Assembly (NCBI GenBank): GCA_028829895.1
Contig: CM054182.1
Location: 65,028,379 to 65,092,378, forward strand
Direction: 5' to 3'
Source of the DNA: Sinotaia quadrata
Taxonomy: Eukaryota; Mollusca; Gastropoda; Architaenioglossa; Viviparidae
DNA: 64,000 bases
Below, in pieces: positions 50,207-60,340 of the stretch. A program made the position numbers and the translations under genes. The notes under the pieces were generated by a model that saw only the letters and a list, made by a program, of their open reading frames with translations, had not been told where the DNA came from and did no database searches. Each line of letters begins with the position of its first letter. Within the stretch, counting starts at the first letter, position 1.

Positions 50207-51274
50207 AGTGGGGGGTGGAGAGGAGGCTTAATCATGTATCTCTAAGGAATATTCATTCACACATGATATTCTTCCGCAATGCTTTGAAGCCGTCTTCATT
50301 TTCTTTTTTTTTTTGCCCTTTAACTGCCTGAGTCTGCACGATAATTCTTTTTCTTCATCAACATTTTCTTCCGCTGGGTCTATACTACTGCCACGACCAT
50401 GTCATAAGCATGAGCTCAAGAATAATGATGCGAAACATCGCGCTATCCAGGGTCACAAGCTCATGTTGTATCCATTGACACGCCCGGGAAAAGGGGGAAG
50501 GATTGGCCAAGCAGTCACGCAAGGGGCGGAAACTCGGCTGTCATATCCTCCTCCCAGATGAAAACATTTCAATTATAACTTTCTCTATGAGCGAAAATTA
50601 TATTTTCATTAATCATTGTACAAAAGTTGTATCTGTGTCTCTAAGAGCAAAACGTCTATTTCCAGTAATCTTCGTATCTGTGTCGAATTAGTATCTTTGT
50701 GAAAATCAGACTAAATTCTAATTTCTGAATGTTAGTATTTCAAAAAGGAAAGCGATGACTGTTAATAGTTAGAAGAACAATGAACTCTGTTATTATTGAT
50801 GAACAATTGAAATGTACTCATTCTTAGAAGAACAACTGAACTGTCAACATAATACTCTCTAAGCCAGTAATAGGGAAGAAACTCTAGCCCCATAATAGGC
50901 ATTTTGTTTTTTGTTTCCTGTTGCACAGCATTTACTTGACTGATTCAAGAAGCAGAATTTTGTTGTTGTGAATGTCTTTTCTTGTATACTTGAATATTGC
51001 CTTTACATCTCCTTTCTGACTACAGTTGTGTCAGTTTGATTAATTATTGAATCTTTGCATCATATGTCACTTCTTTTGATTATTGATTAATTTTCTTGTT
51101 AAATAAATTATATCATATTGTTACACTCCGCTTATATTATCAAATAAGTAAGACAGGTGCGTTTAGTGGGTTAGAGCCATTTTGATTTGTTTGTTTCTTT
51201 TTTTGAAAGTCGGCCAACCAGAATATCTTTTTGTGAATATCCCACTAAGCCGTGAGACGTGTGACGGCCAGAAT

Positions 51275-51345
51275 CGAATGAGCATTAGTGTAGCAAATCG
51301 CACGCTAATTGGCTTATGGGTTCTAAACCCGTAACACCCAGACGA
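51275..51345 (+). repeat. tRNA-like (SINE head?) sequence
   Basis: An A-box-like TAGTGTAGCAA (51286-51296, 10 of 11 to TRGYNNARNNG) and a B-box-like GGTTCTAAACC (51319-51329, 9 of 11) are 22 bases apart edge to edge. A 5-bp T-arm-like stem ATGGG/CCCGT encloses a 7-base loop. A cloverleaf acceptor stem is not formed, so this is more likely the head of a tRNA-derived SINE or a tRNA relic than a working tRNA. It lies about 100 bases outside the left end of the heat-shock-motif transposon. Confidence 0.35.
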
Positions 51346-51680
51346 AAGAAAATCTATAATGACAATTAATACTTCTGAAGTTTGACCGAAATTCTGCAAT
51401 TATAAATATCTGAACTGGTGGGTTATAGAGATTAAGTAATTGAAGTGATAACACTATGTAACACAATTTTTGTTCCTGGCTTCTAAGTGTTATATTTCAG
51501 TTGCTTATGTCTAAAGTACGTGAAAAAATGACTTCATTAAGCACAAACTTTGCTTACACGACAACAGCACGAAGAAAACTTGTTTTTTGTGAAAATAGAA
51601 CGATTTTTTTTCATTTTCGTCATTATGATCAGGTAAAAACAAAAATTCACAAGGAATAGACAAACACAGTCGGAAACCAC

Positions 51681-52895
51681 TCAACAAGGTTCAGAAATGT
51701 GTAGATTTTCTAGATTTACGATTGTACTGTAAATCACTCTCTCGAAGTAGCCCCCAAATGTAGTCCCCATCATGTTTTCGTTATACTGTCCTTGGTAACG
51801 ACGTTCAAAGTTCAATATATCTTGATGAAAGCGCTCGCCTTGCTCCTCCGAGTAAACGCCCATGTTCTCCTTGAATTTGTCGAGATGCGAATCAAGGATA
51901 TGGACTTTCAGAGACATTCTGCATCCCATTGTGGCATAATTCTTTACGAGAGTCTGCACCAACTCCACATAGTTTTCAGCTTTGTGATTACCTAGGAAGC
52001 CCTGAACAACTGCAACGAAACTGCTCCAAGCTGCTCTCTCCGTCCTGTTCAACAGCTTTGCGAAATCCTCACATTCTATGATCTTCTTGATCTGTGGTCC
52101 GACGAATACACCAGCCTTGACCTTAGCCTCGGACAGCTTTGAAAAAAGATCTTGGAGGTATTGAAATGCTGCTGACTCCTTGTCAAGAGCAGTGACAAAT
52201 TGCTTAATGAGGCCTAACTTGATGTGCAGCGGTGGCATAAGCACTTTATGAGGTTCTATCAGCGGCGCCCACTTCACATTGCTCTTCCCAACAGAAAACT
52301 CGGTCCGTTGTGGCCAGTCCTTTGTGCAATAATGCGCCTTAGTGTCACGGCTGTCCCAGAGACAGAGGAAACAAGGACATTTCGTGAAACCTCCTTGAAT
52401 ACCCATGAGGAATGATACCATGTTGAAGTCATCGATGACCTCCCATCCGTAGTCGTCATACTTTAATACACTCAGCAACATTTTGACACTGGTGTAGTCC
52501 TCTTTGAGATGCACAGAGTGGGCCGTCGGGAGAGACGGGTAGTTGTTTCCATTGTGAAGCAACACGGTTTTGAGGCTCCGGGATGAACTGTCTATGAATA
52601 GGCGCCATTCAATAGGATTACATGCGATACCTATAGCCTGGAATAGACCGGCAACATCGTTGCAGAAGCACAGCCCATCACGCTGACTGAAGAAGTTGGA
52701 GAATCTTTGATGCCGCTTCCTCTGATCCGTGACTTGTACGCTATCATCAACCAAGTTCCACTGTTTGAGCCTGGATATCAGAAGCTCAGCATTCGATTTC
52801 GTAAGCCCGAGGTCCCTAATTAAATCGTTCACGTCTTTCTGGTTAGGGAAGTACGGTTTTCTATCCCCAACTTCATCTGCGGAATCGTAGTCCAT
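51681..52895 (-). CDS. Transposon-associated protein, likely RNase H-like
   Basis: A 404-aa intronless ORF. From memory it belongs to a family found in many copies in arthropod, cnidarian and mollusc genomes and usually annotated as uncharacterised. Visible features are FIDSS (D102), VIDDF (D155/D156), a tight cysteine cluster CPCFLCLWD (173-181), MPPLHIKLGL (220-229) and EEQGERFHQDI (350-360). An acidic-first, acidic-second, late-Glu layout with a Cys insert would fit a DDE-type transposase, but that is inference. Family members begin with a cysteine-rich N-terminal part that is missing here. The matching N-terminal piece (MASRDCLHLADSF, 52990 downward) is out of frame. The ATG at 52895 is the first in-frame Met. 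Confidence 0.75.
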   Translation of the reverse strand: MDYDSADEVGDRKPYFPNQKDVNDLIRDLGLTKSNAELLISRLKQWNLVDDSVQVTDQRKRHQRFSNFFSQRDGLCFCNDVAGLFQAIGIACNPIEWRLFIDSSSRSLKTVLLHNGNNYPSLPTAHSVHLKEDYTSVKMLLSVLKYDDYGWEVIDDFNMVSFLMGIQGGFTKCPCFLCLWDSRDTKAHYCTKDWPQRTEFSVGKSNVKWAPLIEPHKVLMPPLHIKLGLIKQFVTALDKESAAFQYLQDLFSKLSEAKVKAGVFVGPQIKKIIECEDFAKLLNRTERAAWSSFVAVVQGFLGNHKAENYVELVQTLVKNYATMGCRMSLKVHILDSHLDKFKENMGVYSEEQGERFHQDILNFERRYQGQYNENMMGTTFGGYFERVIYSTIVNLENLHISEPC

Positions 52896-53014
52896 ATCTC
52901 CAGTATCTGCCTCGCTATCTGACTTGCTGCTGTCTCCTGAAGATGGCCGATGAATGAATCAGCTAGATGCAAACAATCTCTTGATGCCATATCAAATAAA
53001 TAACTTCTCTTCAA
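52896..53014 (-). pseudogene. Out-of-frame N-terminus of the transposon ORF
   Basis: An ATG at 53014 opens MKRSYLFD followed by MASRDCLHLADSFI at 52990. After that the reading continues out of frame over the start of the 404-aa ORF. In the frame of the long ORF, the upstream bases read HRPSSGDSSKSDSEADTGD, an acidic linker typical of such proteins. The junction lies near 52948, in a TCATTCATC motif. It looks like an internal deletion, with frame change, of the cysteine-rich domain. An unseen splice is the alternative. Confidence 0.5.
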
Positions 53015-53079
53015 CTACGAATCGTTATCCTTTCAGTCTGCAATAACACGAATTGGAATCTTGGTTCGAGACACCTGTG

Positions 53080-53087
53080 CTTTTATA
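53080..53087 (-). promoter_or_regulatory. TATA box (TATAAAAG) of the transposon gene
   Basis: Read on the minus strand, TATAAAAG starts at 53087. An initiator-like CCAATTC has its A at 53054, 33 bases on, and the first ATG is at 53014. The heat-shock motif array begins 19 bases upstream of the box. Confidence 0.65.
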
Positions 53088-53105
53088 CTTGTACAGCTAC
53101 TTTTG

Positions 53106-53181
53106 GAACGTTCAAGAACGTTCTAGAAAGTTCTGAGTTTCTCGAAAGTTCTGGAAGTTTCTTGAACGTTCTAGAGTGTTC
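53106..53181 (-). promoter_or_regulatory. Heat shock element array, 13 perfect pentamers
   Basis: GAA and TTC alternate every five bases: GAA53106, TTC53111, GAA53116, TTC53121, GAA53126, TTC53131. After a two-base slip comes a second series: TTC53139, GAA53144, TTC53149, GAA53154, TTC53159, GAA53164, TTC53169. GAG53174, TTC53179 and GAG53184 follow in register. Three alternating pentamers suffice for an HSF trimer, so this could hold several. A further three-unit site lies at 53253-53265 and a two-unit site at 53315-53322. Confidence 0.85.
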
Positions 53182-53411
53182 AGGAGAATTGTAGAAACAT
53201 GTGGACAACTCTAGCAGTTCAGGGAGGAAGCTCGGCATTGAAAGCAAATCGAGAATTTTCTCGAACACACGCGATTTTCCAAATTTCAATGTCCCGGTCA
53301 CAGAAGCAAAGTTTTTCTGGAATAACAGCGATTCCCTTTCTGTTCTAGACCTAACGGATTAGGAAAACACACTTTCAACCCAGGAACAGAACAAAAGTGA
53401 AAATTTGTTAC

Positions 53412-53446
53412 ATAGTGTAATCTATTAACCCTGCTCATTACACTAT
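53412..53446. repeat. Inverted repeat at transposon right end
   Basis: ATAGTGTAAT (53412-53421) and ATTACACTAT (53437-53446) form a perfect 10-bp stem around a 15-base loop. Its inner arm is part of the right terminal repeat. Confidence 0.7.
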
Positions 53447-53489
53447 CAATACATGTGCATGTGCTCGAACACGCACGAACGCACGAACA

Positions 53490-53495
53490 CGCGCG

Positions 53496-53526
<31 letters not shown>

Positions 53527-53547
53527 GCATGCACGCACGCACGCACA
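53490..53547. repeat. (CG)n(CA)n microsatellite
   Basis: A CGCG run passes into CA and GCAC runs. Confidence 0.9.
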
Positions 53548-53639
53548 TACACTTTGTTTAAGTATGTGTAGTTGTGTTATATATGATGCATACAAAAAAA
53601 ACACTTTTTTATAGTGGGGGGAAAAGTTATTTATAAAAC

Positions 53640-53775
53640 TGTATGGCAAATGTATGAGTTTTGTTTCTGTTGCTTAATAAACTTCATGGCAAAAGTGTGA
53701 GTTTTGTTTTTGTTGTTTTATAAAACTTCATGGCAAAAGTGTGAGTTTTGTTTTTGTTGTTTAATAAAATCTTCC
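53640..53775. repeat. ~44-bp x 3 tandem repeat
   Basis: Units contain ATGGCAAAAGTGTGAGTTTT and TGTTGTTTAATAAAACTTC. The third is diverged. Confidence 0.8.
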
Positions 53776-54479
53776 TGTTTGCTGTGTGAGTTCTGTTATC
53801 TGTCGATTCTTGGCAAAACCGCTCTTTTTTTTTTTTTTTAATGTACGCCTCCTGGGAGATTGAATGTTCAAAACGGGTTATTGTGCTAAACATCTTCACA
53901 ATGGTCAATGCCACAGCTATCGCAGTTAATGAGAGCTGTGAGGGTAGAAACTCTATTTTAAAAAGTCAATACTAAACAGTAAAGAAGCGGACAGCTAACA
54001 GTTTAACGAGACAATTTGGTCAAAAGTGTCAAACATTTGATCCTAAATGTCACTGCGCTGAGTTGAAGTGTGTTATCTCGATTGTTCAAAACAGAAGTTT
54101 TCCAGTCTGTAGCAATCAAACCAATATTGTCTATGCCGCTCTAGACTTTGACAGCGACAATTTCTGTTAACAGTTGAATTCGGTACATTTATGGGAAAAG
54201 CAGAGACACCTTATGTACAGAGGATTTAGCAGAATTTAAAATAATCTAAAAAGAACCACTCCCTCCCAATGATGACGAAGTTTCGACTAATTCTGTCTTA
54301 CCTGGAAGTGCATTCCTGGATTCCAGAAATCTGCATGTCGCATAAACTGAATGTTGCACTATTTCGAAACTGAAATATTAATGTAAAGTAAGGTCATTAA
54401 TAATAATCGAAATTTATGGGTTTTAAAAATGTTTCTGGTTTAAAGTTAAAATGTAAATCACATTAGTACGAAGAAGAAA

Positions 54480-55051
54480 CATAAATTATGAAACGAGAGA
54501 AAGAAAGGAAAGGAAAGAAATAGGAAAAGAGAGACAGAGAGACATACAGAAGAACTGAGAGGGAGAATGGGATTTAGAAAGAAAAAATAAAACTGATAGC
54601 GAGTGCAATAGAGACGGAAAGAAGAGCCTCAGGCAGAGAAAGAAATCTTTGAGAAAAAGAGAGAAAGAGACAGAAAGGTGAGGTAACAAATCAGAGAAGG
54701 GAAAATATAGCAAGAGTAAATGAAAAGAGAAAGATGGACATCTATCAATCTATCTATCTATCTATCTATAGATCGATCTGTCTGTCTGTCTGTCTATCTG
54801 TCTGTTTGTCCGTCTATCGTACATATATAGAAACTAAAAATAAATGAAAAAAGTGAGAAACTGAGACAGACTGTGAGTGAGAGACAAACGAAGAAGTGGA
54901 GGAGAGAAAGACAAGAGAGAGAAAAGAAAGTTATAGAGGGTTAGAGAAACATAACGAGGAACAGACAGAGAAACAGAGAGACTTGTCGAAACTAAGCGTT
55001 TTATTCTTCAGATTTATCCTATGGGCAGTAAAGAGTAAATACTTATATGGG

Positions 55052-55096
<45 letters not shown>

Positions 55097-55400
55097 AGGC
55101 GAAGATATGAACAGTAAGAGAATTTAACATGATTTGTACATAAATAAATAAATATGCAATATCAAATTACTTTGAGCAGGGCAAGAGAAACAGAGAAATT
55201 TAAAGAAAACATATACAGAGAGACAAAGAGAGAAACGAACATAAGAGAAATTGAGATCTAAATTTAAATAAATTAGAGATAAGCAAAGAAAGAAAAGAAT
55301 AAACAGTTAGAGAGTTAAAGAAAGTTAATTAGAGAGAGAGGAGCAAATAGACAGATAGAGAGTTAGAGGAAAGCGATATGATTTTTAACTTTAACCCATG
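54480..55400. repeat. Purine-rich region with GA and TCTA microsatellites
   Basis: Mostly AGAGA/GAAAG words on the plus strand. It contains a TCTA/TCTG tetranucleotide run at about 54745-54815 and a pure (GA)n run at 55050-55093. The Arg/Glu-rich open frames are artefacts. Confidence 0.8.
54985..55175 (+). repeat. Duplicated segment, copy 1
   Basis: Shares with 55725-55910 the ordered words TTCA(G/A)ATT, ATG(G/A)GCAGTAAAGAGTAAAT, a GA run, GAAGGC, ACAGTAAGAGAA, and a TAAATAAATATG(C)AATATCAAAT tail. The copies are about 740 bases apart in direct orientation. Confidence 0.7.
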
Positions 55401-55724
55401 ACACGCATGTGTTCCTTCATTTCCAGTCAAAAAGCAGTTCACAGATATGGCATGAACATCGCGACACTAGGGGAGACAAACCAAGCAGGCCTACATTTTC
55501 ACGGTCCACCTCCTATTGACCTTAGTGAGCACGACAGAAACAAGTGCAGAGCAAAGCATACTGAATATTGGCATGTAAACCCCATGTTAGTTTTAGAATT
55601 ATCTCCCCCTACTTTCGAGTATCTTGAAAGGGATTAAGTTTAAACACATTCTCGAGCAAAAGAAAACATTTCACTACTGCAAATCTAAGAAAATTTTCGC
55701 TCTTCTTTTGTCTCGCTCGCTTGT

Positions 55725-55792
55725 CAAGCTAACTGTTTTGGTCTTCAAATTCATGCCATGAGCAGTAAAGAGTAAATTCATTCATGGGGAGG

Positions 55793-55829
<37 letters not shown>

Positions 55830-55910
55830 GAAGGCAGACATACCAAACAGTAAGAGAAATAAAAATGAATAATAAATAAATATGTAAATATGCAGTATCA
55901 AATAACTTTC
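55725..55910 (+). repeat. Duplicated segment, copy 2
   Basis: Second copy of the segment at 54985-55175, with its own (GA)n run at 55795-55828. Between the two copies lies sequence without a matching partner, including an open frame at 55398-55637 that I could not assign. Confidence 0.7.
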
Positions 55911-56649
55911 ACTAGTATTTTTAATACAGTTTAAGTTATCCATTCATCTACATATCTCTATCTATCTATCTATCTATCTATCGTTTAACTAAAAGTTTAT
56001 CAGCAGTGGAATTCATTTCATTGGGAACACACACACACACATACATACACAAAATAAATGGCACATAATCAACGATTCAGTTGTTTAAAGATGGATTGGG
56101 CTGAGTGAGATTAGAAAGGCTGCCGGAATACTGCTCCGGGGATTGTGTCCGGATATGTCAGGATCGCACACATCACTTTCCAATCGATTGAAGAGACGGC
56201 CGGGATCTTCGCGGCCTTGGAGGAACTTGACTCGTCTGTCGAGCCTTGTTATATAAAATTCTTGGACATTAATTTAATTTGGACGCTGTTTGAAAGTGAA
56301 ATTAACACTAGCAGAAAACTAACTTCATTTTCTTTCTTTATGTGTGTCACCATCATCTACAACAAGAGCAGCAGTAGTAGCGCATTTTCCCTTCATAACG
56401 TTTTTTTAAAATAAAATTTTGAGTGAAATGTCAAGCTACTTTTTAATTAAAAGTCCACGCATAGCGATGTTATTGGATGACAACAAACATTGTGATAATA
56501 GGGGATGACAATTATTTTCTTTTGCACCTGGGTGCTCTCAATAGACTGAAAACGTATTTATTTATATTTTTGAAGTCAATACACTTTTGATAACTTTCAA
56601 AGTTTTTGTGTCTTCTAACATGGAATAGTATTGTCCAACTTCTGAGGAT

Positions 56650-56650
<1 letters not shown>

Positions 56651-56735
<85 letters not shown>
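56651..56735. repeat. (GT)n microsatellite
   Basis: Long pure GT run. Confidence 0.95.
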
Positions 56736-56738
<3 letters not shown>

Positions 56739-56759
56739 GTCCATTTGTCCTAAAGTTTA

Positions 56760-56890
56760 ATACCGGTCAGCAAAGGAATGAATTATAAAATTATCAGAAT
56801 CGAAATCCAATCCAAACCCAATGAATACCGGTCGCCAGCGATGGAATGGATTATAAAATTATCAAAATCGAAATCCAATCCAAATCCGAT
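56760..56890. repeat. ~66-bp x 2 tandem repeat
   Basis: Two copies of a unit containing AATACCGGTC, ATTATAAAATTATCA and AATCGAAATCCAATCCAAA. Confidence 0.85.
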
Positions 56891-57007
56891 GACCTGAGGA
56901 CGCTGCAATCGATCTAGACGTATTTTGTCATTTGGAAAGAGACTCTGTGGTTTGTATAATATAGCAACTTGTGCTTATTGCAGATGTGTGTGTGTACGTG
57001 CTACTGA

Positions 57008-57145
57008 AGGGATTTTAGCACAACAATCTGCAAAAATTACGGTCATTATTGCCTTTTAGCACAACAATCTGCAAACAAAATCACGGTCATTATTGCCTTT
57101 TAGCACAACAATCTGCAAACAAAATCACGGTCATTATTGCCTTTT
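57008..57145. repeat. ~45-bp x 3 tandem repeat
   Basis: Units contain TTTTAGCACAACAATCTGCA and CACGGTCATTATTGCC. The first copy lacks a few bases. Confidence 0.85.
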
Positions 57146-57229
57146 CACGATTACATCATGACATTTACGTAATTTCTATGAATGCGAGTGCAGGAGAGAG
57201 AGAGAGAACAGCTGACAGGATGTGAAAAT

Positions 57230-57725
57230 GATTGAAAGAGATGATGAAGCACAGTGTCAGAAAAGATGAAGGTGTAAATATCTGAAAGATCATGATGTAC
57301 AATATCGGAAAAGATGATGCGCAATGCCTGAAAATATGATGTACAATGTCTGAAAAGATTATATATAGTCTCTGAAAGATTATGATGCGCAATGCCTGTA
57401 AAGATGAAGTGTACAATGTCTGAGAGATTATGATGTACAATGTCCGAAAGACTAAATGTACAGTGTTTGAAAGATTATGATGTACAGTGTTTGAAAGATT
57501 ATGATGTACGGTGAACAGATGAAGATGTACAATGTCTAGTACGATGAAGATGTACAGTGAAGAGATGAAGAGATGTACAGTTAAAAGATGAAGATTTGCA
57601 ATGTGAGAAAGAGATGTAAATGTACAGTGAAAAGATTGGAGATGTACATTAAAACGAACAAAATGTACAGTGAAAAGCTGAACAAGTACAGTGAAAGATG
57701 AAGATGTACAATGAGAAAAAATGAT
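57230..57725. repeat. Irregular 20-27-bp repeat (GATGTACAATGTCTGAAAGA)
   Basis: Around twenty diverged units share GATGTACA(A/G)TG and a GAAA(G)AT half. They vary in length, so the array is old. Confidence 0.75.
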
Positions 57726-58139
57726 TACATGAACAGAGTTTGAAAACCGCCTGAGGCAGATAATTAGAAATGAATTAATTAGTAAAAGTCTTTAATGACT
57801 TACAGTTGCCCCGTCAGCAAACATCACGCCACACAGTGTTTGCAGAAGATAATGATACTTACGTATACTGTTTGAAACTGCTTAGATCATGCACTACTGG
57901 GAAAAGTCTAGGACGTACTACAACTTCAAGAACAAAAATTGGCCATGTTCAGTACTTTTCGAAAAAGTAATGACTGATATTGTTGGAAGAGGATAATGAT
58001 TATATTATTTAAAGATTATTTAATTTATAAAATATTTAATGAATTAAAATGTTGTAAAAGGCACTACGTACCTTTCATCCTCGTCAAACAATGAATATCA
58101 CTGTACTCATTAAATTATTCACTGAACGTCGCTATTCTC

Positions 58140-58600
58140 ATACAACACAGTAAAGTTATTATCTTCATGAAACACTGTGAGTTATTGTCTTCATGAAACA
58201 TAGCACGAAATTATCTTTATGAAGCGTTGCACTCATTATCTGAAGACATATAGAACGTCATTATCTGAAGAAATATAAAACGTCATTATCTGAAGAAATT
58301 TAGTACTCATTATCTGAAGAAATATAGTGCGTCATTATCTGAAGAAATATAATACGTCATTATCTGAACAAATATAGTTCGTCATTATCTGAAGAAATAT
58401 AGCACGTCATTATCTTCAAGAAACAACACGCCATTATCTTCACCAGACAGTGTATGATTCACTATCCTAATTAAACATTGTGAGTCATTATCGCATCAAA
58501 ACTGTCATTCACTATCCTCATATATCACTGACTTTCATTATCTTTAGCAAAACTATAAGACATTGTCCTCGTGAAACATTGCACGTCATTATCTTCAAAA
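58140..58600. repeat. Irregular ~25-bp repeat (CGTCATTATCTGAAGAAATA)
   Basis: About fifteen units share (C)GTCATTATCT and GAAGAAATATAG or CATGAAACA halves. The most regular part is 58245-58410. Confidence 0.8.
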
Positions 58601-59490
58601 AAAACTGTTTGTAATTTTCCTCAATCTAAAGTTATTCGTGATTGTCTTCATCAAACAGCGTCTGACTCGGGATAATGCTATACATGTGAATTGTTTGGCG
58701 AGGACAGTAGTATTCAGACACCGAAAAAGACAACGACTTTTAAATGCATACAAAATAGATAATTACAACTAGGCGCCATTTAATCATAGGGACTCCATAA
58801 GGATCTTCTCTGCTTATACTTTGACTTCTTTCCTTCTTCCAGAGATCAGCATTATACTAAGCACCAAATATTTTTAATGTCCCTAATTTTCTTTCAATTT
58901 CACCATGTCTGTCACGATTTCTCAGACTGCTCAGAAGAGTTGGTACATTCTGACATTTCTAATATGGCTGCTGTTCCGGGTTCTATACACATTAATGGCT
59001 TCTGTAGAATATCCCACACGTGTGGAACTTGAACGATTTTCTTTATTAATACATGTTATGATTTGATTGGAAGTCATGTGACTTGTGCAATCTTTGTTTG
59101 ACGTTATGCGATTACTGTGTCGAAGTTTTGATGACAGAATCAAACGTTATTCTATCAGACTGCTTTGCGGGCAGTTAATAAAATACGAATTAGAGAAGAA
59201 GAGTTGCTTGTTTGGTAAGCAGATAAATATAATTGATCACTCTTGATTCTTTGGGTCTGTTTATGTTTACTTATCGGACATGTAATGTGTGTGTATGTTT
59301 GTGTGTCTGTTCGAGTCATAAGCCATACCTTTGAATTAATGGGCATATTCTGATTCAAACGTATTTGGTAAGAGACCAAACCACTTCCGCTTGCTTATAC
59401 TCCTTATACACTAATGTAAATATTTGACAATATTATACACACGTGCAATGATGAAGCCAAACAAAATAAAATTTTTAGCATAATTTTATA

Positions 59491-59491
59491 C

Positions 59492-59555
<64 letters not shown>

Positions 59556-59568
59556 GTGCGTGTGTGTG
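59491..59568. repeat. (TG)n microsatellite
   Basis: Long TG run ending in CGTGTG variants. Confidence 0.95.
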
Positions 59569-59629
59569 GTGCGATTTTATTCAGTTCATAAATGTCCATA
59601 GTATTGCTGAAATATATATTCATGTTGAT

Positions 59630-59755
59630 AGTGGACTTACTATATCTGCAACGATAGAATCCGCTTGTTGATAATGAAGTTGCTATATTTATCAGCTATA
59701 GAATGCGCTTGTTGATAATGAAATTCCTATCCTATCAGCTATATAATGTTTTATC
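59630..59755. repeat. ~50-bp diverged tandem repeat
   Basis: Two to three units share TTGATAATGAA(G/A)TT, CTAT..TATCAGCTATA and GAATGCGCTTG words. Confidence 0.6.
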
Positions 59756-60024
59756 TTATTTATTTTATTTATAAATTTGAGATAATAGTTTATATAGAAA
59801 TATGTGCAGAAATGGAACTATTTTCAAGTCATTGTACATCCATTTCTTCACAATCCTGGAAAGTTATTGATGTTTCTGATCGTAAAATTTTGAGGGTCAT
59901 TTGAACATTTTTGTCACATTGTTAAATGAAACATAACAACAAAACAACAAAATAGGACCTATACACTTTCATTGCAGTCTAGCTAATCTCCTCAAAGTCA
60001 ACAATATGGAACAGTTAAGTAATG

Positions 60025-60340
60025 TGCCCAGAAGGAGTACGTTAGACATAAGAAAGAACATGACTTGTTGCAAACCACGTGCTTGTGAACACGCGCTAGT
60101 GTCAGCTGCCATCATTGAAAAGGTTAGGTACTTTGACTGTAATTATCTCTCTAAAAATCCAGTCTCATTTCTATGATGAATTATGTCTATGAATTTGGTT
60201 TTATATATATATAGTCTTGCACATATATTAAAGCCTTATGATGGAATAATAATGGATGGATTGGTCTCGTTAAATATAAATAAAAGACGAATTTTTATTA
60301 CTCCTTTAGTAAAAAAAATTCCACCTGCAGAAACATTATG
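60025..60340 (+). repeat. Dispersed repeat, copy B
   Basis: Same orientation and block order as 26525-26965: GTTGCAAACCACGTG, GCGCTAGTGTCAGCTGCC, CATTTCTATGATGAATTATG, TTTTATATATATATA, then TCGTTAAATATAAATAAAAG and CTCCTTTAGTAA. It lacks the internal ~150 bases present in copy A. Confidence 0.65.

Larger units (their letters stand above)
51447..53422 (-). mobile_element. ~2-kb DNA transposon-like unit with TIRs and HSE promoter
   Basis: The left end (51447-51463, GATAACACTATGTAACA) matches the reverse complement of the right end (53406-53422) at 16 of 17 bases. A second pair of blocks follows inside each end: TGTTCCTGG with AAGTGTT on the left, CCAGGAACA with AACACACTT on the right. Between them lies one minus-strand ORF with its own promoter-like region, and nothing else. 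A clean target-site duplication was not found, so the exact ends may be a few bases off. Family assignment to a named superfamily was not possible. Confidence 0.7.

Noticed and set aside
55398..55637. 79-codon plus-strand frame (…GLHFHGPPPIDLSEHDRNKC…) after an acceptor-like TTTCCAG
   Set aside because: Composition is mildly coding-like, but there is no recognisable domain, no partner exon, and it lies between two repeat copies.
56100..56270. GC-richer island with open frames on both strands
   Set aside because: The minus frame (LDRRVKFLQGREDPGRLF…) lacks a good acceptor and donor; the plus frame has no recognised domain. A decayed element is as likely as an exon.
57790..57875. Possible minus-strand exon ending GCAACT|GTAAGT
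   Set aside because: Its only open frame needs a phase-2 entry, which does not fit the phase-0 exit of the 61.2-kb exon, and phase 0 gives an immediate stop.
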